Shown: positions 11,808 to 23,342 of the stretch, one piece after another
How the letters are laid out: each line of letters opens with the position of its first letter
Position numbering within the stretch: the stretch's first letter is position 1
Origin: Deroplatys truncata
Lineage: Eukaryota; Arthropoda; Insecta; Mantodea; Mantidae
Direction: 5' to 3'
NCBI GenBank assembly: GCA_030765065.1
Contig: CM060979.1
Span: 21,047,001 to 21,111,000, forward strand
Length of the DNA: 64,000 nt
Position numbers and translations under genes: made by a program
Notes under the pieces: model-generated
The model's database searches: none
What the model was told of the DNA's origin: nothing
What the model saw: only the letters and a program-made list of their open reading frames with translations

Positions 11808-11926
11808 CTTTCTCTACTGCGTATGTAAGTAGGGGAAGTATTGTATTCCACCCAAAAATTCGATACCGAGATTTCACCGGAAATACATGTTTTGAGACTC
11901 CCTGAATAAAAAAAAAGCATTTTTGG

Positions 11927-11975
<49 letters not shown>

Positions 11976-12656
11976 CAGCATAACTCAGTAACGAACAGTC
12001 CGTTAAAACTTGGTATTTAGGTTCAGTATCTTCCAGAGATGCGACACGAAGGTTTTCAAGAAAATCCCCCACCCCAGAGTACCCTTTACATGGAACATTT
12101 TTCGAAAATTTTAATTTTCTCTAAAATGCCTCTAAATATTTTTAATTAAAATATCATATGTTTAAGGTATTTTCATGACAAATGAAATGCATATCTCGAA
12201 TTTTTTGGGAATGTCTCCAAAAGTGTTCTTCATTCTGAACGACTTTTGCATAACTGGTAAACCATAAGAGATAGACAAAATTTTACTGCACAAAAAATGT
12301 AGATCGCGTTAAAATACACAATTTATGTCATATACATTTCTTTTGTTGAGTGAACCGTTTTCGAGTTATTGCTTGTTATTCCCTTAAATTTTCCAATACT
12401 TGTCTTTTTCTCAAATTCGTTATTCATTTTTTTTGTCCTGGACATGCAAAGAGAATGAAATGCGCCACATAGCAACCAGCGTTAAAAGATTTGACTATCG
12501 CTTAAAGCCTAGCAATTCCCCTTGCATCTACAAGAAAATTAGCAATAAGAGTCTGCAAATGTTTATCTCGATTAACATGAAGTAGATGGATAATAAGCGT
12601 TTGTAAAAATACTTTGTAAAAGCGTAGAGAAATTCATGTGAGTGTAACATATCAGA
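11808..12656 (+). mobile_element. Family A copy A9, full length
   Basis: Young-subfamily copy, from ACTTTCTCTACTGCGTATG to AGAGAAATTCATGTGAGTG and ATCAGA. It carries a (GT)n expansion of about 43 bases at 11931-11973. It abuts A8 head-to-tail. Confidence 0.8.
11931..11973 (+). repeat. (GT)n microsatellite inside A9
   Basis: Uninterrupted GT run of about 21 units at the family A GT site. Confidence 0.95.
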
Positions 12657-12925
12657 AATTGTTTTTGGCATCAGAGATATCTGTAGTTATTGTTTTGAAT
12701 GTTTCAATACCTTTGTCATTTCTTTAAGTGCTGTCAATCTTTAGTTATTTCTCGCGACGTCTTTGAAAGATTATGGAATTTCAAGGTCAGCATATAGCGA
12801 CCCGCTTTTAAACAACAGACACTCCACCTCGTAGGTACCTAAACGAAATGGTTAATGAAACTATTGCTGCAAAGGATTTGTAGAAGCTATATAAAACAAA
12901 CGATAGTGGGTGGAAAACGACATAT

Positions 12926-13550
12926 GGATGTAACAATGCACATTTTTAAAAACAATTTTGTTGTTGAAGTAGCTGCATATGATAAAATGTATGTGAAATA
13001 ACTTGACCTTTGCTCCAAAACAAAGCAGCAATATTATAGGTACGTTACGATTTAACTGTTTCGTCTGGCGCGTTAAAGTCACGTTCTGTAAACACTGTAG
13101 CCCAAATGTCCTCGCCAAAGTAAAATGTGAAAGAAAACAAGCAAGCAGGTTTAGGCATCAAACACGTGTTATGGTTGCGCTGTGGAGGGCCACCAGTACA
13201 TTGCTACATTGTGCAACGCCCTGAAATGCAGGAGCTGATGCTAATGAAGGGCAGAGTCTCGCTTCTCGAATCCATTTCTTTTAGACCTTGTTGCTGTGTC
13301 ATTTGTTAAATTATTTAGCCTTTAAAGCTTGCGCCAAACACTGTTGCCATATGTAATGGAAAACGTCCAGTATCTTTAATCTCAGATGGAACTGTAGACC
13401 AGAGAGCTGCCGAAATGTTCAGGCACCTAACACTTTTATTTGTCTACTCTTAGTATTGTGTGTTAGAAGCTTAGGATTAAAACCTATCAAATCTTTAAAA
13501 GCGTTGTGATCCCCAAGCTGCGGAATGTGCTGTATACGCACGATGTCTGG
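12926..13550. other. spacer, nothing recognised
   Basis: Overlapping 60-85-residue frames on both strands show no family resemblance. No repeats were seen. Confidence 0.4.
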
Positions 13551-14243
13551 AGCAATTTCCTTATGCGGGTAGGTACCCAGTCCCCGTCATACCTCCAGTA
13601 ATTTCCTTATGCGGGTAGGTACCCAGCTCCCGTCATCGCTCCAGCAATTTCCTTATGCGGGTAAGTACCCAGCTCCCGTCATCGCTCCAGCAATTTCCTT
13701 ATGCGGGTAGGTACCCAGTTCCCGTCATCACTCCAGCAATTTCCTTATGCGGGTAGGTACCCAGTTCCCGTCATCACTCCAGCAATTTCCTTATGCGGGT
13801 AGGTACCCAGTTCCCGTCATCGCTCCGGCAATTTCCTTATGCGGGTAGGTACCCAGTTCCCGTCATCGCTCCAGCAATTTCCTTATGCGGGTAGGTACCC
13901 AGGTCCCGTCATCGCTCTAGCAATTTCCTTATGCGAGTAGGTACCCAGTTTCCGTCATCGCTCCAGCAATTTCCTTACGCCAGTAGGTACCCAGTTCCCG
14001 TCATCGCTCCAGTAATGTCCTTACGCCAGTAGGTACCCAGTTTTCGTCATTCCTCCAGCAATTTCCTTACGCCAGTAGGTACCCAGTTCCCGTCATTCCT
14101 CCAGCAATTTCCTTACGCCAGTAGGTACCCAGTTCCCGTCATCCCTCCAGCAATTTCCTTACGCCAGTAGGTACCCAGTTCCCGTCATTCCTCCAGCAAT
14201 TTCCTTACGCCAGTAGGTACCCAGTTTTCGTCATCCCTCCACG
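13551..14243 (+). repeat. 46-bp minisatellite, about 15 units
   Basis: The unit reads AGCAATTTCCTTATGCGGGT followed by AGGTACCCAGTTCCCGTCAT and CGCTCC. The first nine units carry TTATGCGGGT (or TTATGCGAGT); the last six carry TTACGCCAGT. Units differ mainly at the position between CCCAG and CGTCAT. Not coding. Confidence 0.95.
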
Positions 14244-14339
14244 TGATGCTGCTATGTGCTTAGCGGAGTGATAGATTAAGGTTTTTTTTACTTCTACTTT
14301 GAACTTAGAGTGAAACAAACGAACGAAGTAGCGCCGCGG

Positions 14340-14545
14340 TAACGTGTGCCACTCGATTCGGCCACCGCCCACTCTGACCCGTGGGTTTTTCGTGGTTTGC
14401 CCGGGTCGCTAGACAAATGCTGGGTTGGTTCATCTTCTGCCACGACTTTCCTGTCCCTCATTTCCTGTATCCATCATCTTCCTTGTTATCTGGGTTGTAG
14501 GACCGTCGACGGTGTTCGGCGGGTTGTGACTGGGCGGTGGCTGTG
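14340..14545 (+). mobile_element. S5-related retroposon fragment (copy c)
   Basis: GCCACCGCCCACTCTGACCC, GTGGGTTTTTCGTGGTTTG and CCACGACTTTCCTG match S5 and the block at 2406 in the same order. Truncated; GC-rich flank continues to the mariner. Confidence 0.5.
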
Positions 14546-14617
14546 CGCGGGTCGTTGCGGGTCTGCTAAGTTATGTCTCGCCTCCGAGTGGGGCCCCACG
14601 CATAGTACATGGTGTTA

Positions 14618-15881
14618 CGAAGGCGATACTGGAAATGTTTGGAACGGTATGTTTCTAAAAAGAAATGGATTTTTTTTATTTGACAGCTATTTTCTAATGT
14701 TTTGCGAGTTGATTGCCGTGTACTTTGTTTGATTTGCTGTAATAGTTTGTTAATTATCATCATCTAAAAGTTTTGTGTTCACCCAAAAATGAATTTGGCT
14801 CGAGAACATTTTCGGGCTATGAGTTACTTACGATCACAAACAGTCATTAACGCTTAAACATTGTGAAGATCGGCTTTGGAATGCATCTGGTGAAGAAGCC
14901 CCATCTAAGGTAACAATTTATAATTGGTACAGCGAATTCAAAAGAGATTAGTTTTTTTCTTAGCAATGATTTTCGTGAAGAACTGCTATTACTGATAGTA
15001 TTGCCGCTGTTCAAGCAATGCTTGAAGATCGACAGACATCTATGAATTTATTCGGGCGACATTGGACATTGATATGAGTCAAATCCAAAACATTTTATAT
15101 CAACAGTTAGACGTGGCAAAACTTTGTTGTCGATGAATCTCACATAAACTGGCTCACGATCAAAAATAGGGCATTGATTGGTGCAGAAAATCTCTGGAAA
15201 CATTCCAAGGCGGTACTTCAAATTTGATTTGGAATATGGTTACTGGTGACGAATCTTCGATTTATTGTTATGATCCTGAAAAGAAAAGTCAATCGGCTCG
15301 GTGGGTCTTTCGAACAGAACCTAAGCCTAAAAACTCCGACGGATTCGCAATGCTGGCAAAAAGATGGTTACTAATTGTTATTTTTTAAACGGGCCATATT
15401 GCGACTGTAGCATTAGAAGATAGACTGCCAATTGGTACACGAATGTATGATTACAACAAATTTTTAAAGAAGCTCGAGAAAAACGCTCAAAAGGACAAAT
15501 GTTTCATCATAACTAGCATCGTCGCATACTAAAACTAACAACTGAGTATTTGGAGGCCCAAAAGTCTGCATCATAGACGCTTCACCAAACAGCCCTGACC
15601 TAGCACCTTATGATTTCTCTTTGTTTCCAGACATTAAAGCTAAAATGCGTGGAATCACTTTTTCATTGCAAATGAAGCAGTGGAACATTATAAAAACCTG
15701 TTAAAAAATTTGTTTCTGAAGTGCCTCAGAAAGAGTGGCATCATTGCTTTAAGGACTGGTTTCATCGAATGCAAAGTTCTATGATGGTAATGGGGAATAT
15801 TTTGAAAAACAATAAAATCACTTAGATATTTTTAAGACTAATCCTCGTTTGATTGTCTAGACATTTTCAGTGTGGCCCTCG
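14618..15881 (+). mobile_element. Mariner copy MarA, 1.26 kb
   Basis: TA dinucleotides at 14616-14617 and 15882-15883 flank imperfect TIRs: CGAAGGCGATACTGGAAATG on the left and CGAGGGCCACACTGAAAATG on the right when read inward. Length is typical of mariner. It belongs to the same family as MarB at 18806; flanking UTRs also match between the copies. Confidence 0.8.
14789..15815 (+). pseudogene. Mariner transposase remnant (MarA)
   Basis: The start context AAAAATGAATTTGGC matches MarB. Recognisable pieces follow in order: an HTH-region stretch with EEAPSKVTIYNWYSEFKR; then GTACTTCAAATTTGATTTGG with TGDESSIYCYDPEKK, the first catalytic Asp; then RWVFRTEPKPK; then a C-terminal KDWFHRMQS and EYFEKQ-type end. 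The frame shifts within about 20 codons of the start, and the second catalytic region (HHDN in relatives) is destroyed. It would have cut and pasted the element at TA sites; it cannot now make protein. It is more decayed than MarB. Confidence 0.75.
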
Positions 15882-15883
15882 TA

Positions 15884-16240
15884 GATATAAATAAGTTAAA
15901 CACACAAAAAAGAAGCACGTAGCAGAAACAGTAAAAAGGCAGGTGGTGTATCATAAAGCCTTGAAGTGTTGTGGTCCCAATGTTACGTATACGGCAGGAA
16001 TTTGTTATGCTGCTCACAGCTGTTACTAGACCACACGATTGATCAGAACGGGCGTTTCTTAGAGCGGGTATTCCCCGAAACGCCACAGTTAAGTACTTGT
16101 ATAGGTTATTCCCCTCGGAACACAAGGTTAAGACTGTATCCAACCCCTCTCGGGGAAGGCTAAATTAATGTCGTTCTTGCGTCCGAAAATAGGCACTTTC
16201 AAGGATAGTCGACAATTTGTTTACCTTTTGCGCTATTTAT
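15884..16240. other. spacer, nothing recognised
   Basis: Nothing repeated or protein-like seen between MarA and the next family A copy. Confidence 0.4.
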
Positions 16241-17076
16241 TACTTTCTCTACGTCTCTACTACGTAGAGAAAGTAGGGGAAGTATGCATTCCACCCAAAA
16301 ATTCGATACCGAGATTTCACCGGAAATACATGTTTTGAGACCCCTTGAATCCAAAAAAAGCATTTCTGGAAACATGTCGGTGTGTGTGTCTGTGAACAGC
16401 ATAACTCAGAAACGAACAGTCGGATAAACACCAAACTTGGTATTTAGGTTCAGAATCTTCCAGAGATGCGACACGAAGGTTTTCAAGAAAATCCCCCACC
16501 CCAGATTACCCTTTACATGGAACATTTTTCAAAAATTTTAATTTTCTCAAAAATGGCTAACGATTTTGATTAAAATATCATATGTTTAAGATATTTTCAT
16601 GACAAATGAAATGTATATCTCGAATTTTCTGGGAATGTCTTCAAAAGTATTCTTCATTGTGAACGACTTTTGCATAACTGGTAAACCATAAGAGATAGAC
16701 AAAATTTTACTATACAAAAAATGTAAATCGCGTTAAAATACACAATTTATGTCCTATACATTTTTTTGTTGAGTGAACCATTTTCGAGATATTGCTTGTT
16801 ATTCCCTTAAATTTCCCAATACCTATACTTTTTCTCAAATTCGTTATTCATTTTTTTGTCCTGGACATGCAAACAGAATGGAATGCGCCACATAGCAGCC
16901 AGCGCTTAAAACATTTGACTATCGCTTTAAACCTACCAATTCCCCTTGCATCTACAAGAAAATTAGCAATAAGATTAACATCTCGATTAACATGAAGCAT
17001 ATGGAGAATAAGTGTTTCTAAAACTAGTTTGTACAAGAGTAGAGAAAGTCATGTGAGTGTAACACATCAGAAATTT
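16241..17076 (+). mobile_element. Family A copy A10, full length
   Basis: Complete young-type copy. Its left palindrome is unusual: CTCTACGTCTCTACTACGTA precedes GAGAAAGT, a short local duplication. It ends AGAGAAAGTCATGTGAGTG and ACACATCAGA before a T-run. Confidence 0.85.
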
Positions 17077-17094
17077 TTTTGCTTTCTTCGCCCA

Positions 17095-17360
17095 TCAATC
17101 TATATACGATCGAAAGGTTGAATATCGGGTTTTCACCAGTAAATGATGTTTGAAATCTCCCGAGTCAAAAAGGATTCTTATAGAAAAGCGTATCAGCACA
17201 CAGTTTATGCATGTGCATTAATAGTAGAATCCAACAATGAAAAATATATTAAATGACAAATTTGCTATTTAAGATAGTATCTTCCATACATGCAGGACGA
17301 AGAATTTCCATGGCAAAATCTTGAAGTTTTTTTCTAAAATGTCGGTTTTAGGTTTATATT
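17095..17360 (+). mobile_element. Family A piece A11, strongly diverged
   Basis: AATATCGGGTTTTCACCAGT, TGAAATCTCCCGAGTC and a later ATAGTATCTTCCATACATGC keep family order, but with many changes. One of the oldest copies in the window. Confidence 0.5.
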
Positions 17361-17375
17361 TTTGCAGATTTTTAC

Positions 17376-18095
17376 TATCTCTTCCACGTACCTAGTAGGT
17401 AAAGGAAGTACTGCATTCCATCCAAAAATTCGATACAGAGATGTGACTGGAAGCACATGTTTTGAGGCCCCTGAAGCAAAAAAATATAATTTTTAGAAAA
17501 AGTTCCGTGTGTGTTGTGCGCGCGCGCGAACAACATAACTCGAAAACGAAATGTCGGATAAATATCAAACTTGGTGTTTAGGTTCAGTGTCTTCCAAAGA
17601 TGCGACACGAAGACTTTAAAGAAAATCCCCCCACCCCAAACTACCCTTTACATGGAAACATTTTTTCGTTATTTTTTTTATTAAAATAGCATAATTTTAA
17701 GCTATTTTCATTGTAAATAAAATGTACATCTTAAATTTTCTGTGAATAGTCTGTGAAGTCCTTTATTCTAAATGGCTTTTGTGTAATTAGTAAAACGTAA
17801 GAGATAAACAAAACCTCACTACAGAATTTATGTCAAGTAAAATTTGTTGTGACTTTTACCATATCCGATATATTCTTTGTTATGGTTTGAATTTGCAAAT
17901 ACTTACACTTTTTTCAAGCATTAAGTCGCTACTCGTTTTTTCTGGTCACCAAAAGTGTATTTCAAAAGCCATCACATCACGATCGACTTTTTAAATACCT
18001 GGCTCTCACTTTAGCCTACTGTATCCTTATGCTCGTACCTACAATGAAATTTGTAAATACAATTTTTCTCAACAAGAAGTGAAAGCCTTTAATAT
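17376..18095 (+). mobile_element. Family A copy A12, old type
   Basis: Left palindrome CTCTTCCACGTACCTAGTAG is well kept. At the GT site there is a CG run (GTGCGCGCGCGCG, 17517). The body continues to about 18095 with the right tip missing. Confidence 0.75.
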
Positions 18096-18805
18096 TAAAA
18101 CTGCTATGTCAGCTGATCCGAGCATATAACGAAAATGTGAATAAGGTCAGTATTGCTGCCTTGTTTTTCATCAGAAAGCAAACGGATATAAACATTTCTC
18201 CACATGAAGATTAGGTACACGTGAAAACAGCTAATTACTGACTTGGGAATATTACTCATGTGCTGAAACAAGCAATTTTAATCTGTGGTTCTTGCCCGTT
18301 ACAGAGGTATGATACGTTTGATCAATATTCCTATCTGTTCCCAGTAGCTTACGTATGTTTATTTGTATATGTGTAATACAGGAAAGCTCATATTGCTACT
18401 TTTCCCAGGAAACACAGTCAAGTGTTTTCTCCATGTGCTGTGATTCCCCGTATTCCAAAGCAAGATGACATTTAATAGCGTGGTTAATGGAGACGAGCCC
18501 AGGGATTCCTGGCCTACTATCTGCAATTTTCTCATTGGGAGCTAGTTGAGTGGGGAGCAGGGGGGCACATAATCTATGTCAAGGTGGAATGACAATCTCG
18601 CGTATGACCCCAATTTTTGCTTCCAACTGGAGATCGACTGGAGTCGAGCCAAGTGGTCAGGCCGGATGACATCACCTGCCTCACGGCTAGAGTGCGTTAT
18701 GGAAAACACTGCTGAAAAATCCATTCATATGACCCAAGCTTTTTTCCTCAAGATTTTCGCTGATCCCCTAAATTAACTTGCCATTCTATTAGAGAAAAAA
18801 AAATA
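18096..18805. other. spacer, nothing recognised
   Basis: No shared repeat recognised. Frames on both strands at 18542-18776 overlap and show no domain. Confidence 0.4.
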
Positions 18806-20091
18806 CGTGAGCGATACTGAAAGTTTTTAGAATGCTATGTTTTTAAAAACAAATGAAATTGCTTTATATTTGACAGCTACTTTCTAATGTTTTGCGAGTT
18901 GATTGCTGTGTAGTTTGTTCGATTTTCTCTAATATTTTGTTAATTATCATCATTTAAAAATTCTGTGTTCATCCAAAAATGAATTTGACTACAGAACATT
19001 TCCAGCTATGATTTTTTACGATTTTAAATCGCCACTAACGCCTAGACAATGTGAAGATCGGCTTAGAAATTCATTTGGCGAAGAAGCCCCATCTAGGACA
19101 ACGATTTATAATTGGTACAGCAAATTCAAAAGAGGTCGGTTAATTCTTAGTGATGAACTTCGTGAAGGACACCCAAGAAGGGCTGATATTGAAGAAAATA
19201 TTCCGCTGCTCGAGCAATCCTTGAAGAAGTTCGACGGACATTTGTTCGGGCAACATTGGGCATTGGTATGAGTCAAATCCAAAATATTTGACATCAGTAG
19301 TTAGACTTGAAAAAACTTTGTTGTCGATGGATTCCACATAAACTGGCTCCTGATCAAAAACAACCACCATGTATTGGTATAGAAAAACTCTGGAAACATT
19401 CCAATGCGGCACTTCAAATTTGGTTTGGAATATCGTTACTGCTGATGAATCTTGGATTTATTATTATGATCCTGATAAGAAAAGTCAATCGGCTCAATGG
19501 GTCTTTCGAACAGAATTTAAGCCTACAAAAGTCCGACGGATTCTCAATGCTGGTAAGGAGATGGTCACTAGTTGCTTTTTTTTCCTTCTAAAACGGGCCA
19601 TATTGCGACTATAGCATTAGAAGATAGACGTACTGTTACTGCCGATTGCTACACAAATGTCTGTTTACAGCAAAATTTTGAAACATTTCATGAAAAACGC
19701 CCAAAAAGAAAAATAACGTTACATCATGAAGACGCATCGTCGCATGAAGCAAAACTGAAAACTGTGTATCTGGATGACCTAAAGGTCATCACCATGGACT
19801 CTCCACCATACAGTTCTGACCTAGCGCCTTATGATTTCTTCTTGTTTCCAAAGGTAAAGATAAAATGCGGGGAATTACTTTTTCGCCATTAGATGAAGCA
19901 GTGGGAACATTATAAAAAGCTGGCTTGTGAAGTGCATCAGGAAGAGCGACATCATTGCTTTAAGACTGGTTTCATCGAATGCAAAAGGGTATTTATGTTA
20001 AAGGAGAATATTTTGAAAAACAATAACATCATTTAAACTTTTTAAAACTAATCCTTGTTGGATTTTCTAAGAAATTTCAGTGTTGCCTGGT
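18806..20091 (+). mobile_element. Mariner copy MarB, 1.29 kb
   Basis: Flanked by TA (18804-18805 and about 20092-20093). The inward TIR reads CGTGAGCGATACTGAAAG on the left and about CCAGGCAACACTGAAAT on the right. Same family and orientation as MarA, 4.2 kb away, but better preserved. Confidence 0.8.
18979..20026 (+). pseudogene. Mariner transposase remnant (MarB)
   Basis: The ATG at 18979 opens MNLTTEHF, then the frame shifts into FYDFKSPLTPRQCEDRLRN (N-terminal HTH region) and EEAPSRTTIYNWYSKFKRG. After a broken linker come CCRWIPHKL, then TADESWIYYYDPDKKSQSAQ with the first catalytic Asp, then TGHIATIALEDRRTVTAD. The second catalytic site reads HHEDASSH where relatives have HHDNAS, so the Asp is displaced to Glu. 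The third, LAPYDFFLFPK, keeps its Asp. It ends EYFEKQ-like at 20026. The total length is not a multiple of three and several frames are needed, so it is dead. Confidence 0.8.
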
Positions 20092-20184
20092 TAGTTAGGT
20101 AATTTATATTAAAACATAATTTATTTTTGCGGCAGCTAGAGGAACATGGGAGGTAGTATTGATTCAGTTCAGAGGTAGCGATCG

Positions 20185-20778
20185 TATTGTATTCCACCCA
20201 AAAAATTCGATATAGAGATTTCAACGGAAATACATATTTTGAGGCCCTTTGAATACAAAAAAAGATTAGAAAAAGGTCCCTGCATTTGTGTGTGTCTGTG
20301 AACAGCATAACTCCAAAGCGAAAATAAATACCAAACTTGGTATTTAAGTTCAGTATCTTCCGAAGATGCGACACGAAGATATTCAGGAAAATTCCCCCAC
20401 TGCAACTATCCTTTACATGAAACATTTTTCGAAATTTTTATATTCTCAAAAATGTCTCCGATTTTTCTTAAAATAACATACATCAAAGATACTTGCAATA
20501 TGAATAAAAGGTATATATTTCATTTTCTGGGAATAACCTCTGAACTCGTCTTCATTCAGAAGGAATTTTGCATTATCTTGTATAACCGGTAAACGTTAAA
20601 GATAGACGAAAACGTATATGTAGATCTTTTTTTAAAAAAAATACAATTTATTTGAAATTTTGTGGAATGAGCTATTACCAAGATATCCGTTATTAATGGT
20701 TTAAATTGTTCAATTCTTTTAAAGTCCTTTCGACATTCAGTTTGCATCGAATATTTTATCTTATAGTAGTCACTGGAA
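20185..20778 (+). mobile_element. Family A copy A13
   Basis: Family sequence starts at GTATTGTATTCCACCC without the left palindrome and runs to about 20778 (ATTGTTCAATTC..., TGTCGA-type region). It follows MarB after about 95 bases. Confidence 0.7.
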
Positions 20779-22375
20779 GTGCTCGACAGTTTTGTTTTCC
20801 TGATGTGCATATACCTCAAAATAGTAATTGGTGGAATAACTCTGAATTTCAATACTGTTTCATTTTTCCTGTATAAAATGCAGCATATATTTTACAAACT
20901 TTGTAGCGGTTCCTCCTTTGTAGGACCCTACTGCGTTGATGATGATGGATGCTGTATTACGCACCTGTAGGTCGTTTTGATGCCCGTACTCTTGTGTTGT
21001 ACCTCGGCGATCTCGTAGACTGGAATCTGATGATCGCATATCTGTATGTTTCTGTGTGTTAGAATGTTGTAGTTATTATTTTATAATTCTGCCACGGCTG
21101 CTGTATTGGTGTAGGAGAGCAGTTGTGTCTTGCCAGGGTTGGGTATGGAGAAGGTTAAAATATTTTGCACTGACGTATTCTGTTAATTATTACACTTGTA
21201 TTTTACATAAACCACATATGATATTCACAATTCAGTATCGCCTTTGTCATGCTAAAATATGTATAACTGGTAGACTTTAAATACGTAGTTTTAGCGTTTA
21301 TTTTGAGACTTGCTTATACACGGCCTTCCTGCTCGAACACTGACAAGCTTCTGTTAGCGTTCCCTTCAACCGTTTTCTTAACGTACGTATTTGAATTATA
21401 GGCACGTATTACTGCAGCTGTTTGGTGCTACTATCCAATAACAGTTTGTTACACGCACACACACACACACACACACACACTCATTGTCTTAATTATGAAT
21501 CCAAATTTCGTTACATGGTTACGTAGATACTACTGCATTTCTCCTAATTTTATATTACTGGTTATATAGCTAACAATGGCCTTTCCCCCTCATTATATAT
21601 TTTATATATTATAACGTTATATACTTGTTCTCTACCATGTGTACATTATGAATATATGTGTTTTAACACCCTCTTTAATTATTATATTACAATATTAGCA
21701 AAGAAAATACATAACACGTAAAACTTAGAACAAAATATTAAAGAAAGAAATTATGAATGTGTTGATGCTGAGAAGCTGTGAATTAGATATCTTATTATAT
21801 TAATGAGTTATTGTATTAGTTTGTCCGTGGCTAGTACTGTATGTTGCTCAAATTGAACCTTTAACTGACCAAAGAAAATTAAGAAACAACAGCCTCCTTA
21901 GAATGTCCCAAAACCTAACGGAATGAAAATCCTTAAGCGGAGATAATGCCTGCCGGCGCAAGCGAAGAGACCATTTAATATATGAATTTTCATGGAAGAA
22001 CATTAAGGGATCACAAATATTTTCCAGGAAATTGTGCTTGTGGTACACCTCTGCTTTTAATCCCTATGAACTTTCTATTCTCGGTCCACTTGAAGAAGGA
22101 ATAAATTGGGGGTATTCATAATGGTACGTATTCAGCGGCAAACGTATTTGAGAGTAGTTCTGAGGAATACTTCAGTGCTGCTTAATGAAGTTCTGGCAAA
22201 TGAAACTACATAACATGTGAAAACTCTGTCAAAATGATTACAACCTTTTTGTGAACCAGAACGCTCAAAATTCGTTATAGCCAGATCCTCAGAGAGCAAG
22301 GAAGGATTAAAAGGCCTCAGTTTGTACTCTTTAGTGACCGTCTTTCAATTCCAGTGACAAAGCCTTATTATTATA
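20779..22375. other. 1.6-kb AT-rich region, no gene recognised
   Basis: Longest stretch of the first third with no recognised repeat apart from an (AC)n tract at 21455. Frames up to 74 residues lack domains. Could be single-copy DNA. Confidence 0.4.
21455..21481 (+). repeat. (AC)n microsatellite
   Basis: About 13 AC units, not within a family A copy. Confidence 0.9.
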
Positions 22376-22443
22376 GAGCTCACTGCGCATCTAAGCAGTG
22401 GCGGTTGTAGAGCTCACTGTGCACATAAGCAGTGGCGGTTGCT
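22376..22443 (+). repeat. Short tandem duplication, 2 x about 34 bp
   Basis: TAGAGCTCACTGCGCATCTA followed by AGCAGTGGCGGTTG is repeated at once with two or three changes. Confidence 0.8.
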
Positions 22444-22685
22444 CTGTAGGAGCACGTGAATACCTCAACTTTTGACACTTTGCAAATATATTTATTTTTC
22501 TTTTCTTTGAATGCTATTACACGTAACGTATGCGTGGTAATTTAAAATCTACGACGTTTAAATCTACCGCGCTACTCCTCTAAACTCGATGAAATGTGGC
22601 AATAGGGTCGGTAGCACTTCTTAACTTGTTTTAAGGAGCTTTTGGGCATGCGCAACTGGAATGACGTAATTCCTTATGGGTCAAA
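22444..22685. other. spacer
   Basis: Nothing recognised. Confidence 0.4.
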
Positions 22686-22687
22686 TA

Positions 22688-22924
22688 CAGGTGAGCCAAA
22701 AAACTACGAACCGGCTGCGCGGTGTTTTTCCTGTCCGTGTTCTCGGCGCTCGTTGCCGTCTGCCGCTATCATAGAAAGGCTCGGATGAAACCATACAACA
22801 TTTTTAAAACTACTTTTAAAGGCTTTACTTACCAACTTTATGAAAGGAGATGCTGAAACTGGCCACCGTCGTTGTCCATACATTTTTGGCACCTTTTTAG
22901 GAAACTATCCATCACTACCCATGA
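22688..22924 (-). mobile_element. Fragment of mariner-type element E
   Basis: It starts after a TA with CAGGTGAGCC and ACTACGAACCGGCTGCGCGG, the TIR of the element at 40190. On the minus strand it includes the last transposase codons (the CCAAAAATGTATGGACAACG region). It stops abruptly at 22924 next to family A sequence, so one half is missing. Confidence 0.75.
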
Positions 22925-22929
22925 TCCGG

Positions 22930-23342
22930 TGGTCAATGTCTTATGGTTTAGCAGTTATACGAGATTATCCAAAATTCTTTCAAACAGACTTCAGAGATTA
23001 TGTGCAGCATATTCAGTAGTTAACTTTTATTAGTCATGCGAATATCATCTTATATACATGCGGTATTTTAGTCAAGTACGTTACAGCATTTTTAAGTAAA
23101 TAAAAATAAAGACAAAATCCTCATAAAGAGTCAGGGTTGTGGGATTATCCTGAAAAATCTTTGTGTCGCGTCTTTGGAAGATACCGAGTTTGGTACTTCA
23201 AAAACACACACTTGGATCTTTTTCTAATTTTCTTATATTCAGGAAGCCCCAAAAGGCGTATTTCCGGTGAAATCTCGATAACGAATTTTTGGGTGGAATG
23301 CAACGATTCCTCTACTTTCTGCGGTACAGAAAGTAGAAAGGC
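22930..23342 (-). mobile_element. Family A copy A14
   Basis: It begins TCTTATGGTTTAGCAGTTAT and ends at the family's left end (GAATTTTTGGGTGGAATGCA, TCCTCTACTTTCTG). The right part is absent at the junction with the E fragment, which suggests a deletion spanning that boundary. Confidence 0.7.

Larger units (their letters stand above)
9891..12925 (+). mobile_element. Family A copy A6, host of nested copies
   Basis: One old copy in three pieces: 9891-10048 (left end to the ACAGCTTAACT site), about 10880-11260 (resuming at AAGTCGGATAAATA) and about 12660-12925 (resuming at TTTGGCATCAGAGATATC). The pieces are in order and, joined, cover the whole family. Nested copies A7, A8 and A9 fill the gaps. 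Confidence 0.7.

Noticed and set aside
13551-14243. CRISPR array
   Set aside because: Units are contiguous 46-bp tandem repeats without unique spacers, in a eukaryotic setting.
16199-16499. Recurrent peptides such as LENLRVASLEDTEPKYQVW on the minus strand of several family A copies
   Set aside because: They recur because the DNA repeats; frames differ between copies, are short, and no codon-level conservation is apparent.
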